DNA of 64,000 nucleotides, taken from Bradyrhizobium sp. CCBAU 53351 (GTDB lineage Bacteria; Pseudomonadota; Alphaproteobacteria; Rhizobiales; Xanthobacteraceae). The notes beneath the pieces are model-generated. The model made no database searches and had not been told where the DNA came from. It worked only from the letters and a program-made list of their open reading frames with translations. Of the stretch, positions 8,576-16,241 are shown in pieces. The position numbers and the translations under genes are program-made. Each line of letters starts with the position of its first letter. Positions within the stretch are counted from its first letter, which is position 1. Location: contig NZ_CP030059.1 of the NCBI RefSeq assembly GCF_015291745.1, positions 6,227,501-6,291,500 of the forward strand. Direction: 5' to 3'.

Positions 8576-9463
8576 TCAGCTCAGGACGCCGTATTTCTTG
8601 AACCAGGCTTTCGCCTGCTTCCAGGCATCGTCCGCGGCGTCCTTGCGGTAGCTGCCGCGGTAGTCGGCATGGAAGCCGTGCGGCGCTTCGGGGTAGACCT
8701 TGAATTCAGCCGTCTTCTTGTTCTCGGCCAGCGCCGCCTTCATCTGCTCGACTTGAGCGACGGGAATGCCGGTGTCGGCACCGCCGTAGAGGCCGAGCAC
8801 CGGCGCCTTCATCTCGGGTGCAAGCTGCATCGGGCTCTTCGGCCACAGCGGATTGGCGGGGTCGACCAAACTTCCGTAGAAGGCAACGCCGGCCTTGAGG
8901 CTGCTGTTGTGGGCGGCATATTCCCAGACCGTGCGGCCGCCCCGGCAGAAGCCGATGATGCCGAGCTTGGCGGCATCACCGGCCTGCGAGCCCGCCCATG
9001 CCACCACTGCATCGAGGTCCGACAGCAGCTCGGCGTCGGGCTTGGCATTGACGATCGGCAAGAGCTCCTTGATGTCGGTGATCTTGGTGAGGTCGGTACC
9101 CTTGCGGAAGTAGTAATCCGGCGCGATGGCGAACGCGCCGAGCTTGGCGAGGCGCCGCGTCACGTCCTTGATGTATTCGTGCAGGCCGAAGATCTCCATC
9201 GCCACGATGATCACGGGGGCCTTGGTGTTGCCGGCAGGGCGGGCGAAATAGACGGGCATCTCTTCGGAGCCGACCTTGACCTTGGCATCGCCGGCCTGGA
9301 GACCATTGGTGTCGGTCGCGACCACCTCGGCGCGCACGGGCCCGGCCGCTAGCGTGTAGCCGGCCGCCACGGCCGCGGTGGCGCTCATGAATCCGCGGCG
9401 CGAGACCGGGGCGACTTTCGTCAGCCCGACGACGTCGGATGTCATGGTGGTTTCGAAGCTCAT
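8576..9463 (-). CDS. Dienelactone hydrolase family protein, Tat-exported
   Basis: A 295-residue alpha/beta hydrolase of the dienelactone hydrolase family. The N-terminus carries a twin-arginine signal (SRRGFM at about 21-26, then a hydrophobic stretch and VRAE). The nucleophile elbow is GFCRGG, with Cys in place of Ser as in DLH. The acid lies in GGADTGIP and the His in EAPHGFH. MEIFGLHEYI is another DLH hallmark. It acts on an unknown ester or lactone outside the cytoplasm. The start at 9463 has GAGGGATAG upstream; the longer frame is Arg/Gln-rich and unlikely. Confidence 0.88.
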   Translation of the reverse strand: MSFETTMTSDVVGLTKVAPVSRRGFMSATAAVAAGYTLAAGPVRAEVVATDTNGLQAGDAKVKVGSEEMPVYFARPAGNTKAPVIIVAMEIFGLHEYIKDVTRRLAKLGAFAIAPDYYFRKGTDLTKITDIKELLPIVNAKPDAELLSDLDAVVAWAGSQAGDAAKLGIIGFCRGGRTVWEYAAHNSSLKAGVAFYGSLVDPANPLWPKSPMQLAPEMKAPVLGLYGGADTGIPVAQVEQMKAALAENKKTAEFKVYPEAPHGFHADYRGSYRKDAADDAWKQAKAWFKKYGVLS

Positions 9464-10101
9464 CGGTCTATCCCTCTGCTGCCTATGCTGATGCCCCCGG
9501 GGGCGACGCATTCGCCAATAATTACCGGCGAAACGCAAGTCACCAGCCTGCGAGCACGCGCCCTTTCAGGCCGGCCCCTGAATGGCGATGACGCTGCAGG
9601 CGATGAGGTCGCAGAGCTCGCGCATGTTGCCTGACGTGTGATGCTGGCCAGCGCGGCGTGCTCGATCTCCAGCGACGCGCTGACATGGCCTGGATCGCTC
9701 GTATGCCGGACTTAACCGTCTAACTGCGCTGCGTCGCAACATCCATTAACCGAAAAAGTCGGTTCTCTCTTGGCCGATCACACCGCCGGGCGCCGCAGCC
9801 GATGCGCATGTTCGCGCATTCGACGCGCTCACCCGCAACAAAAGGACACCGCAACGGCTGCAATGACACATCATGTTGCTCACGCATCGCGCATGACCGC
9901 CGGAGCACATGCGAGACGCCGTCATTTGATTGAAATTTTCAGAGGACTCGAGCGGTGCGATTTACTCGAACTTTCTTTGTGACGCCCTAGTTCCACGTCC
10001 GGAAGTTCCAACCGGTTCTTCCCCATGCGCGGTCCGCCGCCCGGCAACGGACGGAGGGCCCAGGTGGGGACTTCATTCTCGTCTGCTCAGATTGCGCACC
10101 C

Positions 10102-10133
10102 CAAGGCTCAATTGAATCAAGGCTCAATTGAAT
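10102..10133. promoter_or_regulatory. Perfect tandem 16-bp repeat upstream of marR gene (candidate operator)
   Basis: CAAGGCTCAATTGAAT occurs twice head-to-tail (10102-10117 and 10118-10133). Each copy contains the 8-bp palindrome TCAATTGA. The repeat ends 26 bp before the ATG at 10160 and is a plausible site for autoregulation by the MarR protein. Confidence 0.5.
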
Positions 10134-10143
10134 AAAGCTTTAT
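10132..10143. promoter_or_regulatory. 12-bp perfect palindrome next to the marR start
   Basis: ATAAAGCTTTAT is perfectly self-complementary. It overlaps the end of the tandem repeat and lies 16 bp before the start codon. This is a second candidate operator half. Confidence 0.4.
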
Positions 10144-10159
10144 CCGACCTGGAATTGAA

Positions 10160-10738
10160 ATGAATTTGGCTCGCGAATCGATTGAACTGCTGGAGCAGGC
10201 CGCACGAATCCTGTGGTTCGAAGGCACCAGGCACGGCTTGCGCGACCGCGAATGGATGGCGCTGCGATTCCTCTCCCGCGCCAACCGTTTCTCCCGGACG
10301 CCTTCGGCGCTCGCAAGTTACGTCGGCACCACGCGCGGCACCGCCTCGTTCATCATCGGAGAGCTCGAACGGCTCGGTTATATCGAGCGAAAGCGCTCGG
10401 CCACCGACAAACGCTCGGTGATGCTGAGCGTGACGCAGCAGGGCAAGAAGTTCCTGGTGCGCGACCCCGTCAACGTCCTCATCGAGGCGATTGCCGGGCT
10501 CGACGACGAGGTCAAGATGCGCTTCCGCGACACGTTCCGGCACGTGCTGGATCAGTCGGACGCGGCCGAGCAGCGGCACCACACCGACGTTTGCAAGCGA
10601 TGCATCTTCCTCCGGGAAGAGCGCATGACCACGGACAGCAAGGCGCCGGCCGAATTCAGCTGCCGCCTGTTTCGCTCGCCGATCGCGGAGGCGGAGGTCG
10701 ACCTGCTATGCACCAGCTTCGAGCATCACCGCCAATAG
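10160..10738 (+). CDS. MarR-family regulator with four-cysteine C-terminus (left copy)
   Basis: A 192-residue winged-helix regulator. The MarR core spans about residues 5-135, with the recognition-helix region SRTPSALASYVGTTRGTASFII and the wing region ERKRSATDKRSVMLSV. The C-terminal tail has C145-x2-C148, C168 and C184, a pattern that could bind zinc, an Fe-S cluster or act as a thiol switch. The gene at 48176-48811 is a paralog with the same four cysteines; residues 25-52 are identical at 27 of 28 positions. The pair brackets the flagellar locus, so a role in its control is plausible but unproven. A tandem repeat sits just upstream. Confidence 0.88.
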   Translation: MNLARESIELLEQAARILWFEGTRHGLRDREWMALRFLSRANRFSRTPSALASYVGTTRGTASFIIGELERLGYIERKRSATDKRSVMLSVTQQGKKFLVRDPVNVLIEAIAGLDDEVKMRFRDTFRHVLDQSDAAEQRHHTDVCKRCIFLREERMTTDSKAPAEFSCRLFRSPIAEAEVDLLCTSFEHHRQ

Positions 10739-10752
10739 AAGGCGGCGTTCGA

Positions 10753-11709
10753 TCAGGGCGTCGCCTTGCGTGACGAATAGACGACGCCCCCACTCGTCTC
10801 CACCACGAGGCGCCCGTTCTCGCTCCTGATCTCCTCGATGCGGCCGAGGCCGGGCACCTGCTGGCCCAGCACGGCTTCGATGACGCCGTTCGGACTCTGC
10901 AGGATGGCGATGCCCTCATAGGCCTGGCGGACCGACCAACCCTTGATCACCTTCCGCGGCGCCGACGACCGCTCGGGCGGCGACACCGAGCCCGTGAACT
11001 CCGGCGCCGCGACCGCGGCCATCATCGGCCCTTGTTGTGACGGCGGCTGCGATTGCACCGTCGCCGGAGCGGGAGCTGGAGCCTGGACCTGCGCCTGAGC
11101 CAGCCTGTCGAGCTTGACCGTCGAGGACGAGCTCACCCGCTCGATGCGATCCAGATTCTCGGCGAACCGGCCGAACCGGTCGTTGGTCGCCTTGCTCGAC
11201 TGATCGACCGCGGTGCGCAGGCCGTCGAGATTTTCCGACACGCCAGACACCTGCTTGCGCAGCTGTGCGACGGTCTCGCGCAGGATCCTGATCTCCGTAT
11301 TGGCCGCAACGTTGTTCTGCGCCGGCTGCGTGGTGAGATAGGCGATCACGCCGGTGCAGGCGCAGACCACGAGTATGGCGGCGACCGCCAATGTCGCGAG
11401 CGGCGCAACCCATGTCGGACGGGGCGGCGGCGGCTTGGCCACGATCACTGCCGGCTTGATCACGGTCGGCGCAGGCTTGGGGATCGCCATCTTGTCGAGA
11501 CGCGCTTTGGCGCGAATACGCTTGAGCCCTTCGAGCGCCTCCTTCGCGAGGGCTTCGTCGCTCGCCGCGGCCGACGCACGCTTTGCAGCCGCAGCAGGCT
11601 TGGCGGCTCGCGCCGTATCATCCTTCATATCGCGCGGCGCGGGAGCCGGCTTTACCGTCGCGGAAACATCAGCGGTCGCGTTGGGACGAGCTTGTCCATC
11701 GGACAACAT
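10753..11709 (-). CDS. Membrane-anchored coiled-coil protein of unknown function
   Basis: A 318-residue protein. It has an Ala/Pro/Lys-rich cytoplasmic N-terminus (1-98), one transmembrane segment (about 100-126), a heptad-like coiled-coil region (about 137-200), a Gln/Pro/Ala linker, and a compact C-terminal domain (about 258-318) beginning VIKGWSVRQAYEGIAIL and including PGLGRIEEIRSENGRLVVET. I do not recognise a named family, though the C-terminal block looks like a conserved small beta domain. It lies convergent to the left marR gene and divergent from lafR. GGAG lies about 9 bases before the ATG. Its link to flagella is positional only. Confidence 0.75.
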   Translation of the reverse strand: MLSDGQARPNATADVSATVKPAPAPRDMKDDTARAAKPAAAAKRASAAASDEALAKEALEGLKRIRAKARLDKMAIPKPAPTVIKPAVIVAKPPPPRPTWVAPLATLAVAAILVVCACTGVIAYLTTQPAQNNVAANTEIRILRETVAQLRKQVSGVSENLDGLRTAVDQSSKATNDRFGRFAENLDRIERVSSSSTVKLDRLAQAQVQAPAPAPATVQSQPPSQQGPMMAAVAAPEFTGSVSPPERSSAPRKVIKGWSVRQAYEGIAILQSPNGVIEAVLGQQVPGLGRIEEIRSENGRLVVETSGGVVYSSRKATP

Positions 11710-12529
11710 GTGAGAATGCTCCGTGCGGTTCGATCTGTCGAACGGTGACGTTATTTGCCGAAGCTTGTCCGAAACGTGCGCATCGAAAGATTCTCAACAC
11801 GCGCGATGCGACGCGCCGTGGCTTAAACGCGTCGTTCGCGTGGCGAGAGTGCGACTCGAAAGACACACACTCGCCAAGATTTCGCCAAGCTGGAGTCGCG
11901 GCACCGCGTATGAGTCGAATTGTCGCATGTGGAAAACCGCGCGAGCGCGTCAATCGCGGGTTGAAAACCCCCTCCTATGCGTGAGCGCCCGCATCACTCA
12001 AAACAGCTGTAGTTGTACGGGGATGCGGAACCATAGGCCCATCGCGGTGCAAAATTAGTTTGGTTTCCAAAGCAACTGATGCGACTGAATACATCAAGAA
12101 ACAACCCGAAACAAACCAACAGCATCAAGCACACGTAGCAAACACTTTGTGGCGCACGCTTGATCGGAAATCGGCAATCGCTACGGTCCTAGTCAAGTGA
12201 TTCTCGCCAGTGGCGAGGAGATCGACACAAGTTTCAGGTGTGTTCGGACGCGATGAGCAACTTGGCGCAACTGTTCTAGGTCGTTTCTCAATCTGCCCCG
12301 CGAGGTGATCCGTACGACACCCGCCGGGCCTCACGCAGTAAGCGTTCAGTATCGAGTGGAAGTACCAGGCCTGCGAGACGCAGGCACTGAATGCGTAGGG
12401 CTGCCCGCGAATATCGAAACCATAACAACCGTTCGCGGGAAGGAATGTCGTCAAACAGCATCGTTGCCGAGCCGGAGCATCACAACAACCAGCCGGCCGC
12501 AACAAGTGCGAAACAGGGGCGAAAGACTG
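11710..12529. other. Long divergent intergenic region upstream of lafR
   Basis: About 820 bp between the divergent coiled-coil gene and lafR. It presumably holds both promoters and a long lafR leader. The only repeat seen is GAAACAA at 12098-12104 and 12108-12114, a direct repeat with a 10-bp period. Open frames through the region have no family features. The segment around 12050-12130 is markedly A-rich compared with the surroundings. Confidence 0.45.
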
Positions 12530-13303
12530 ATGTATATTATCGTTGATGATCGCGAGAGCGTCGCGAACAGCTACGTCGGAGGGCTCGTTCGCGAAGGCGT
12601 ATCGTCGATCGGATTCTCCTCCGGGGAATTCTGGGACTGGCTGCAATCCGCGAGTGAATCGGACCTGGCAGCGGTCGACGCCTTCCTCCTCGGGGATTGC
12701 GATGCCCGCGGAAGCCTGCCGCGGGCGATGCGCAAGCGTTCCTCGGCTCCCATCATCGCCGTGAGCGGCCAGAAGATGCTCAAGAACACGCTCGAGCTGT
12801 TCGAATCGGGCGTCGACGATGTCGTGCACGTGCCGGTCCATCTCCGCGAAATCCTCGCTCGAACGGCCGCGATCGCGCGCCGCCGGGTGGGCGAACTGCC
12901 AAGGCCCTGCGAGACCAGGATCCAGGTCTTCTTCAACGGCCGTGACCCCGAGATCGCGGGCCACGCCCTCACCCTGCCCCGCCGCGAGCTGCGCATTCTC
13001 GAATATATGGTCAGCAACCACGGCAAGTGGATCACCAAGACGCAGATCTTCAACGCGGTCTACGGCATCTTCGAGTCCACGTTCGACGAGAGCGTGATCG
13101 AGAGCCACGTCAGCAAGCTGCGCAAGAAGCTCCGCGACCGTCTCGGCTTCGACGCGATCGTGGCCCGGCGCTACGTCGGATACCGCCTCGACATCCCCGC
13201 CGGCGAAACCCTGGACGAACCGATGCAGGAGCTCGACGACGAGGTCGGCATCCTGCTGAACCGCACGCATGCCGTCCCGGCCGCGTATCCGGCCGGCAAC
13301 TGA
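12530..13303 (+). CDS. lafR: OmpR-like atypical response regulator, lateral flagellar master regulator (LafR/Rem-like)
   Basis: A 257-residue protein with an N-terminal receiver-like domain (1-115) and a C-terminal winged-helix DNA-binding domain (about 140-225; ELRILEYMVSN, ESVIESHVSKLRKKL, VARRYVGYRL). It matches the Rem/LafR type that activates flagellar genes in rhizobia and bradyrhizobia, and it sits at the edge of the locus. The receiver is atypical. The usual phospho-acceptor position after strand 3 (VDAFLLG) is Gly55, with Asp only at 56 and 58, and the conserved Lys of the KP motif is replaced (VVHVPVH). Phosphorylation-independent activity is therefore likely. The start at 12530 has AGGGGCG upstream; the upstream open frame is probably not coding. 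Confidence 0.85.
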   Translation: MYIIVDDRESVANSYVGGLVREGVSSIGFSSGEFWDWLQSASESDLAAVDAFLLGDCDARGSLPRAMRKRSSAPIIAVSGQKMLKNTLELFESGVDDVVHVPVHLREILARTAAIARRRVGELPRPCETRIQVFFNGRDPEIAGHALTLPRRELRILEYMVSNHGKWITKTQIFNAVYGIFESTFDESVIESHVSKLRKKLRDRLGFDAIVARRYVGYRLDIPAGETLDEPMQELDDEVGILLNRTHAVPAAYPAGN

Positions 13304-13329
13304 TCCGGCAGAGGCCTGCTGTAGACCGA

Positions 13330-13366
13330 CAACGGCCTCCGCGAAGCAGCTTCGCGGAGGCCGTTG
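13330..13366. terminator. Strong hairpin downstream of lafR
   Basis: A 17-bp perfect stem (13330-13346 and 13350-13366) with a 3-base loop, 27 bp after the lafR stop. No T-run follows. It may still block transcription from both converging units. Confidence 0.6.
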
Positions 13367-13407
13367 CACGTTTGGGGGGTAGAGGCGGCAAGCAGTCGTC
13401 GAGCGCG

Positions 13408-13535
13408 CCTCGTCCTTCGAGACGACCGCTTGGCGGTCTCCCAGGATGAGGCTAGCAGCAGTGCTCGTTGAAACTCGCCCCACGCACCCGGCCCTCATCC
13501 TGAGGGCCGCCAACGGCGGGCGTCTCGAAGGATGG
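13408..13535. repeat. Two inverted copies of a dispersed palindromic repeat
   Basis: Left unit 13408-13450 (CTCGTCCTTCGAGACG to CCAGGATGAGG). Right unit 13492-13535 (CCTCATCCTGAGG to GTCTCGAAGGATGG). The two are imperfect inverse copies of the short palindromic element that is widespread between genes in Bradyrhizobium and Rhodopseudomonas. They lie between the convergent ends of lafR and the flagellar operon. Confidence 0.7.
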
Positions 13536-13577
13536 CCGCACGGAAATGCTCTCAACGCGGCTTCAAGTCGGCGCGCG

Positions 13578-14036
13578 CTACGGCTTCTGCTGGAATTCTT
13601 CCTTGGAGACGTAGTTGAAATCTTCGACCAGGACGTCCTGGACGATGTCAGCCTGCATCCGCTCGTTGACGCGCTGCTTGATGGCCGTCGTCAGGATGGA
13701 GAGGTCGTAACGGGCGAGCTTCCTGAAGTCGAGACGGTCATCGGCATAGATCCTGCGGAAGGCCTCGTCGACGACGAACGGCTCCGGCGGAACGTTGAGC
13801 TGGTGCATGGTCCGCGCCTCCATGGTGTAGACGAAGCGCGCGACGATATAGCCCTGCACATTGCCGTTCTCGACCATGGGCACGCTCAGGGCCCGCGTCT
13901 TCTGGTATTGCAGCCCGTCGAGATATTCGTCCTTGGCCGGCAGAAGGCTGCCGTTTTCCTTCCAATAGGCCACGGCATAGCTCGTGCCCGCTGTGAGGAT
14001 GCATACCCAGAGCCCGGCCAGCACCAGTCTGATCAT
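13578..14036 (-). CDS. Small membrane-anchored protein of the flagellar operon, unknown function
   Basis: A 152-residue protein with an N-terminal hydrophobic segment (residues 2-24) and a soluble, probably periplasmic, domain containing VQGYIVARFVYTME and KQRVNERMQADIVQDVLVED. The topology (one N-terminal helix plus a small periplasmic domain) resembles FliL-type proteins, but a separate FliL is encoded at 33872-34315 and the sequence is not clearly related. It is the last gene of the operon and overlaps flgN by ATGA, so it is probably co-translated with flagellar proteins. Confidence 0.75.
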   Translation of the reverse strand: MIRLVLAGLWVCILTAGTSYAVAYWKENGSLLPAKDEYLDGLQYQKTRALSVPMVENGNVQGYIVARFVYTMEARTMHQLNVPPEPFVVDEAFRRIYADDRLDFRKLARYDLSILTTAIKQRVNERMQADIVQDVLVEDFNYVSKEEFQQKP

Positions 14037-14590
14037 TTTCCGTCCTGCGCTGCGCGACCGGTATAGGTGCCGTCCGACTCGGCCTCCTTGATCGCCTTGA
14101 CGATGATGCCAGCGACCTCGCGCACCGCGTCATAGTGCATTTCGAGGACCGACCGATTGCGCTCGAGTTTTTCGCGTAGCCGCTGAATCTCCTCGGTGAC
14201 CTCGACTTCGCCGCCGAGATGCATCCGCGCCCGCATCAGGCGGACGAATTCGAGCATGCTGCGGCTCTTGCGCGCGCTGAAATCGTCGAAATCGATCTTC
14301 TGCCCCGTGGTGAGCGCGACCGTCTCTTCCTCGACGATGCTCTCGAGCCGGCGGATCGCAGCCAAGAGGCCGCGCACCTCGTCCGATCTCGCAGCATCGG
14401 CGCCGTCGACCGCGGGCTCGCTGCTCACGACCGGCAGCAACACGGGCAGCAGCGCATCGCCTGCTGCGGCTTCCGTCGTGACCATCTCGATATCCGCGAC
14501 CGGCTGCTCGATCACCATGGCCGCCGCGCTGTCTTGTACCTGCATGGAAAATTCACCCCTCAATTTCTGTCCCCATTCGCGGATCATCAT
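14033..14590 (-). CDS. flgN: FlgN-like flagellar export chaperone
   Basis: A 185-residue mostly helical protein. An acidic, low-complexity N-terminus (1-65) precedes a helical FlgN-type domain: LLAAIRRLESIVEEETVAL, DFDDFSARKSRSMLEFVRLM, then RLREKLERNRSVLEMHYDAV. FlgN binds the hook-associated proteins FlgK and FlgL (both encoded in the same operon) and delivers them to the export gate. The assignment rests on pattern and context rather than strong motifs. It overlaps flgJ and the downstream small gene by four bases each. An internal ATG at residue 16 is an alternative start. Confidence 0.7.
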   Translation of the reverse strand: MMIREWGQKLRGEFSMQVQDSAAAMVIEQPVADIEMVTTEAAAGDALLPVLLPVVSSEPAVDGADAARSDEVRGLLAAIRRLESIVEEETVALTTGQKIDFDDFSARKSRSMLEFVRLMRARMHLGGEVEVTEEIQRLREKLERNRSVLEMHYDAVREVAGIIVKAIKEAESDGTYTGRAAQDGK

Positions 14591-15066
14591 CCCGCCTTGC
14601 CCGCATTGTCCGGTGCCGGCGGATGCGCGGCAGCGAGCCGCTCGGCGATGCCGATGCCCTTACCTTTTGCCAGCTGGTTGCCGAGCTGCTCCGCCAGCAT
14701 CGACTTCCAGACGCCGCCAGCCGTGCCCTTGCCGAAGACCTCCTCCGATTCCTTCGGCAGCATCGTCTCGACGAAGGTCTGGAGGATGAAAGCTTCGAAC
14801 TTCCGGTAGACCTCGCCGGATGCCGGCGCCTTGATCACCCGAACCGGCGCGCCGTTCACCGCGTCCGACTGCGCCGCGGCCACCTTCGCCGCGGGTTGAT
14901 CGGCGGCCGCTGCCGCGGCCTTGCCGGCCTCCGCGTCCATCGTCGCGGCGAAATCGGCATCGGAAGATTTCAGCGCATCGAGCTTCGCGGTCGCGGCGCG
15001 CTGCGTCACGGGATCGGCGGCCTCGAGGACATCGAGGACGAGGTCGGGTGTCGCTGTCACGATCAT
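14587..15066 (-). CDS. flgJ: FlgJ-like rod-binding protein (rod cap, no peptidoglycanase domain)
   Basis: A 159-residue protein corresponding to the N-terminal rod-binding half of enteric FlgJ. The C-terminal part carries the rod-binding block FEAFILQTFVETMLPKES, followed by GGVWKSMLAEQLGNQLAKG and GIGIAERL. The muramidase domain of enteric FlgJ is absent, as is usual in alphaproteobacteria; the transglycosylase at 23816-24397 may supply that activity in trans. It overlaps the upstream fliJ-like gene and the downstream flgN gene by ATGA. Confidence 0.85.
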   Translation of the reverse strand: MIVTATPDLVLDVLEAADPVTQRAATAKLDALKSSDADFAATMDAEAGKAAAAAADQPAAKVAAAQSDAVNGAPVRVIKAPASGEVYRKFEAFILQTFVETMLPKESEEVFGKGTAGGVWKSMLAEQLGNQLAKGKGIGIAERLAAAHPPAPDNAGKAG

Positions 15067-15485
15067 GTCTTGTTCCGGTTGGCTGGCCGTGGCGTCCAGG
15101 CGCGCACGGCAGGGCTAAGTCCCGTCATCTCCTCGAGATCCCGCTTCTCGGCATCGCGGAGCTTGTCGGCCAGCGCTGCCTTCGCGACTTCCTCGAGCTG
15201 CTTGACGCGGCGGTTCTCGGCGCGAACCTGGTCGAGTTGCTGTGCAGCCTGCGCCTGAACCGCGCGCGCACCGACGCTTGTCCTGTTCAGACGCCGCGCG
15301 ATCGATTCGCTCGACGAGCCCGCCGGCGGCTTGCCGTCGTTCAAGGCGCCCACCAGCCATTCCTGCTCGTCCTGCAGGCTTCGCTCCTGCTGTCGCAACT
15401 GCGCAAGCTGCCATTCGGACAGCCGGAGCTGCAGCTTCACGAGCGAAACCATTCGGCCGAGCTTGTCCGCGCGCGAGGCCATCAC
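15063..15485 (-). CDS. Coiled-coil protein, probable FliJ counterpart
   Basis: A 140-residue protein, almost wholly helical and charged (LVKLQLRLSEWQLAQLRQQE at about 15-34, LDQVRAENRRVKQLEEVAK at about 84-102). FliJ, the coiled-coil stalk of the FliI export ATPase, has this size and character and is otherwise missing from the locus. Sequence conservation in FliJ is too low to be certain. It lies 3 bp after fliR and overlaps flgJ by four bases. Confidence 0.6.
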   Translation of the reverse strand: MMASRADKLGRMVSLVKLQLRLSEWQLAQLRQQERSLQDEQEWLVGALNDGKPPAGSSSESIARRLNRTSVGARAVQAQAAQQLDQVRAENRRVKQLEEVAKAALADKLRDAEKRDLEEMTGLSPAVRAWTPRPANRNKT

Positions 15486-15488
15486 TGC

Positions 15489-16241
15489 TCACTCCGCCAG
15501 CCAGGACGAGACGCCGAGCATGAATTGCGTCAGCAGCTCGTCACTGGTGAGGTAGAGTAGCAGGAAGCCGCCGAACAGCACGAAGGGCACGGAGATGAAA
15601 TAGACTGGAATGGCCGGCGTCAGCTTGTTGATCAGGCCGACCGCCAGGTTGACGATCACCGAATAGACGATGAAGGGGCTGGTGATCCGCAGCGTCAGCA
15701 CGAACGCTTCGGACAAGCGCCCGACCAGCTGGTCGAGCGGCATGCCGCCGCCGAGCCGGTCGCCGGGATGCCAGACATCGTAGGAGTTCATCAGCCCGCG
15801 CAGGACCTGCCAATGCTGGTCGGTCATGAAGAACAGCGTGGTGACGGACACCATGATCAGCGGTACCAGCGCCGGCGCCGGATCGCTGTCGGCAACCGGC
15901 GTGCCCGGGATGTTGCTGAGGCCGATCGCGCTCGCCATCACGGTCGCCATGGTCTGCAGCGCGAGGAAGAATACCCGCCCGCCGAGCCCGATGACGCTGC
16001 CGACCAGGAGCTCCGAACTGATCAGGAGCGCCAGCGTCAGCGGCGCCGCGTTGTCCGTGAGGGGCTTCAGGACCGCGATCAGGATCGGCGCCAGCGCGAA
16101 GGTCGTGACCAGCGCGACGAACAGGCGAACCTGGGCCGGAACGTTGACGCTGGAATAGCCGGGCACCAGCATCAGGCAGGCGCCGATCCGGCAGAACACG
16201 ATGAACGTCACCAGCACGCTGTCGGCCAGGCCTGAGATCAC
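15489..16241 (-). CDS. fliR: FliR, flagellar export gate protein
   Basis: A 250-residue polytopic inner-membrane protein with about six hydrophobic helices. FliR family blocks include [16 protein letters not shown] at the start, [13 protein letters not shown] in the middle, and a C-terminal [20 protein letters not shown]. With FliP and FliQ it forms the export channel inside the basal body. It overlaps flhA by ATGA (16238-16241). Confidence 0.95.
   Translation of the reverse strand: MISGLADSVLVTFIVFCRIGACLMLVPGYSSVNVPAQVRLFVALVTTFALAPILIAVLKPLTDNAAPLTLALLISSELLVGSVIGLGGRVFFLALQTMATVMASAIGLSNIPGTPVADSDPAPALVPLIMVSVTTLFFMTDQHWQVLRGLMNSYDVWHPGDRLGGGMPLDQLVGRLSEAFVLTLRITSPFIVYSVIVNLAVGLINKLTPAIPVYFISVPFVLFGGFLLLYLTSDELLTQFMLGVSSWLAE

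Larger units (their letters stand above)
9464..10159. other. Intergenic region left of the flagellar locus
   Basis: About 700 bp without a convincing gene. On the minus strand around 9560-9690, a short coding-like stretch is split between two frames: SASLEIEHAALAS in one, then GNMRELCDLIACSVIA ending in TGA at about 9569 in another. It may be the remnant of a small gene. The right end holds a tandem repeat and a palindrome just before the MarR gene (annotated separately). Confidence 0.4.

Noticed and set aside
12125..13555. A 476-codon minus-strand open frame covering lafR
   Set aside because: lafR has clear receiver and winged-helix domains; the opposite frame has none and runs through the hairpin and repeats.
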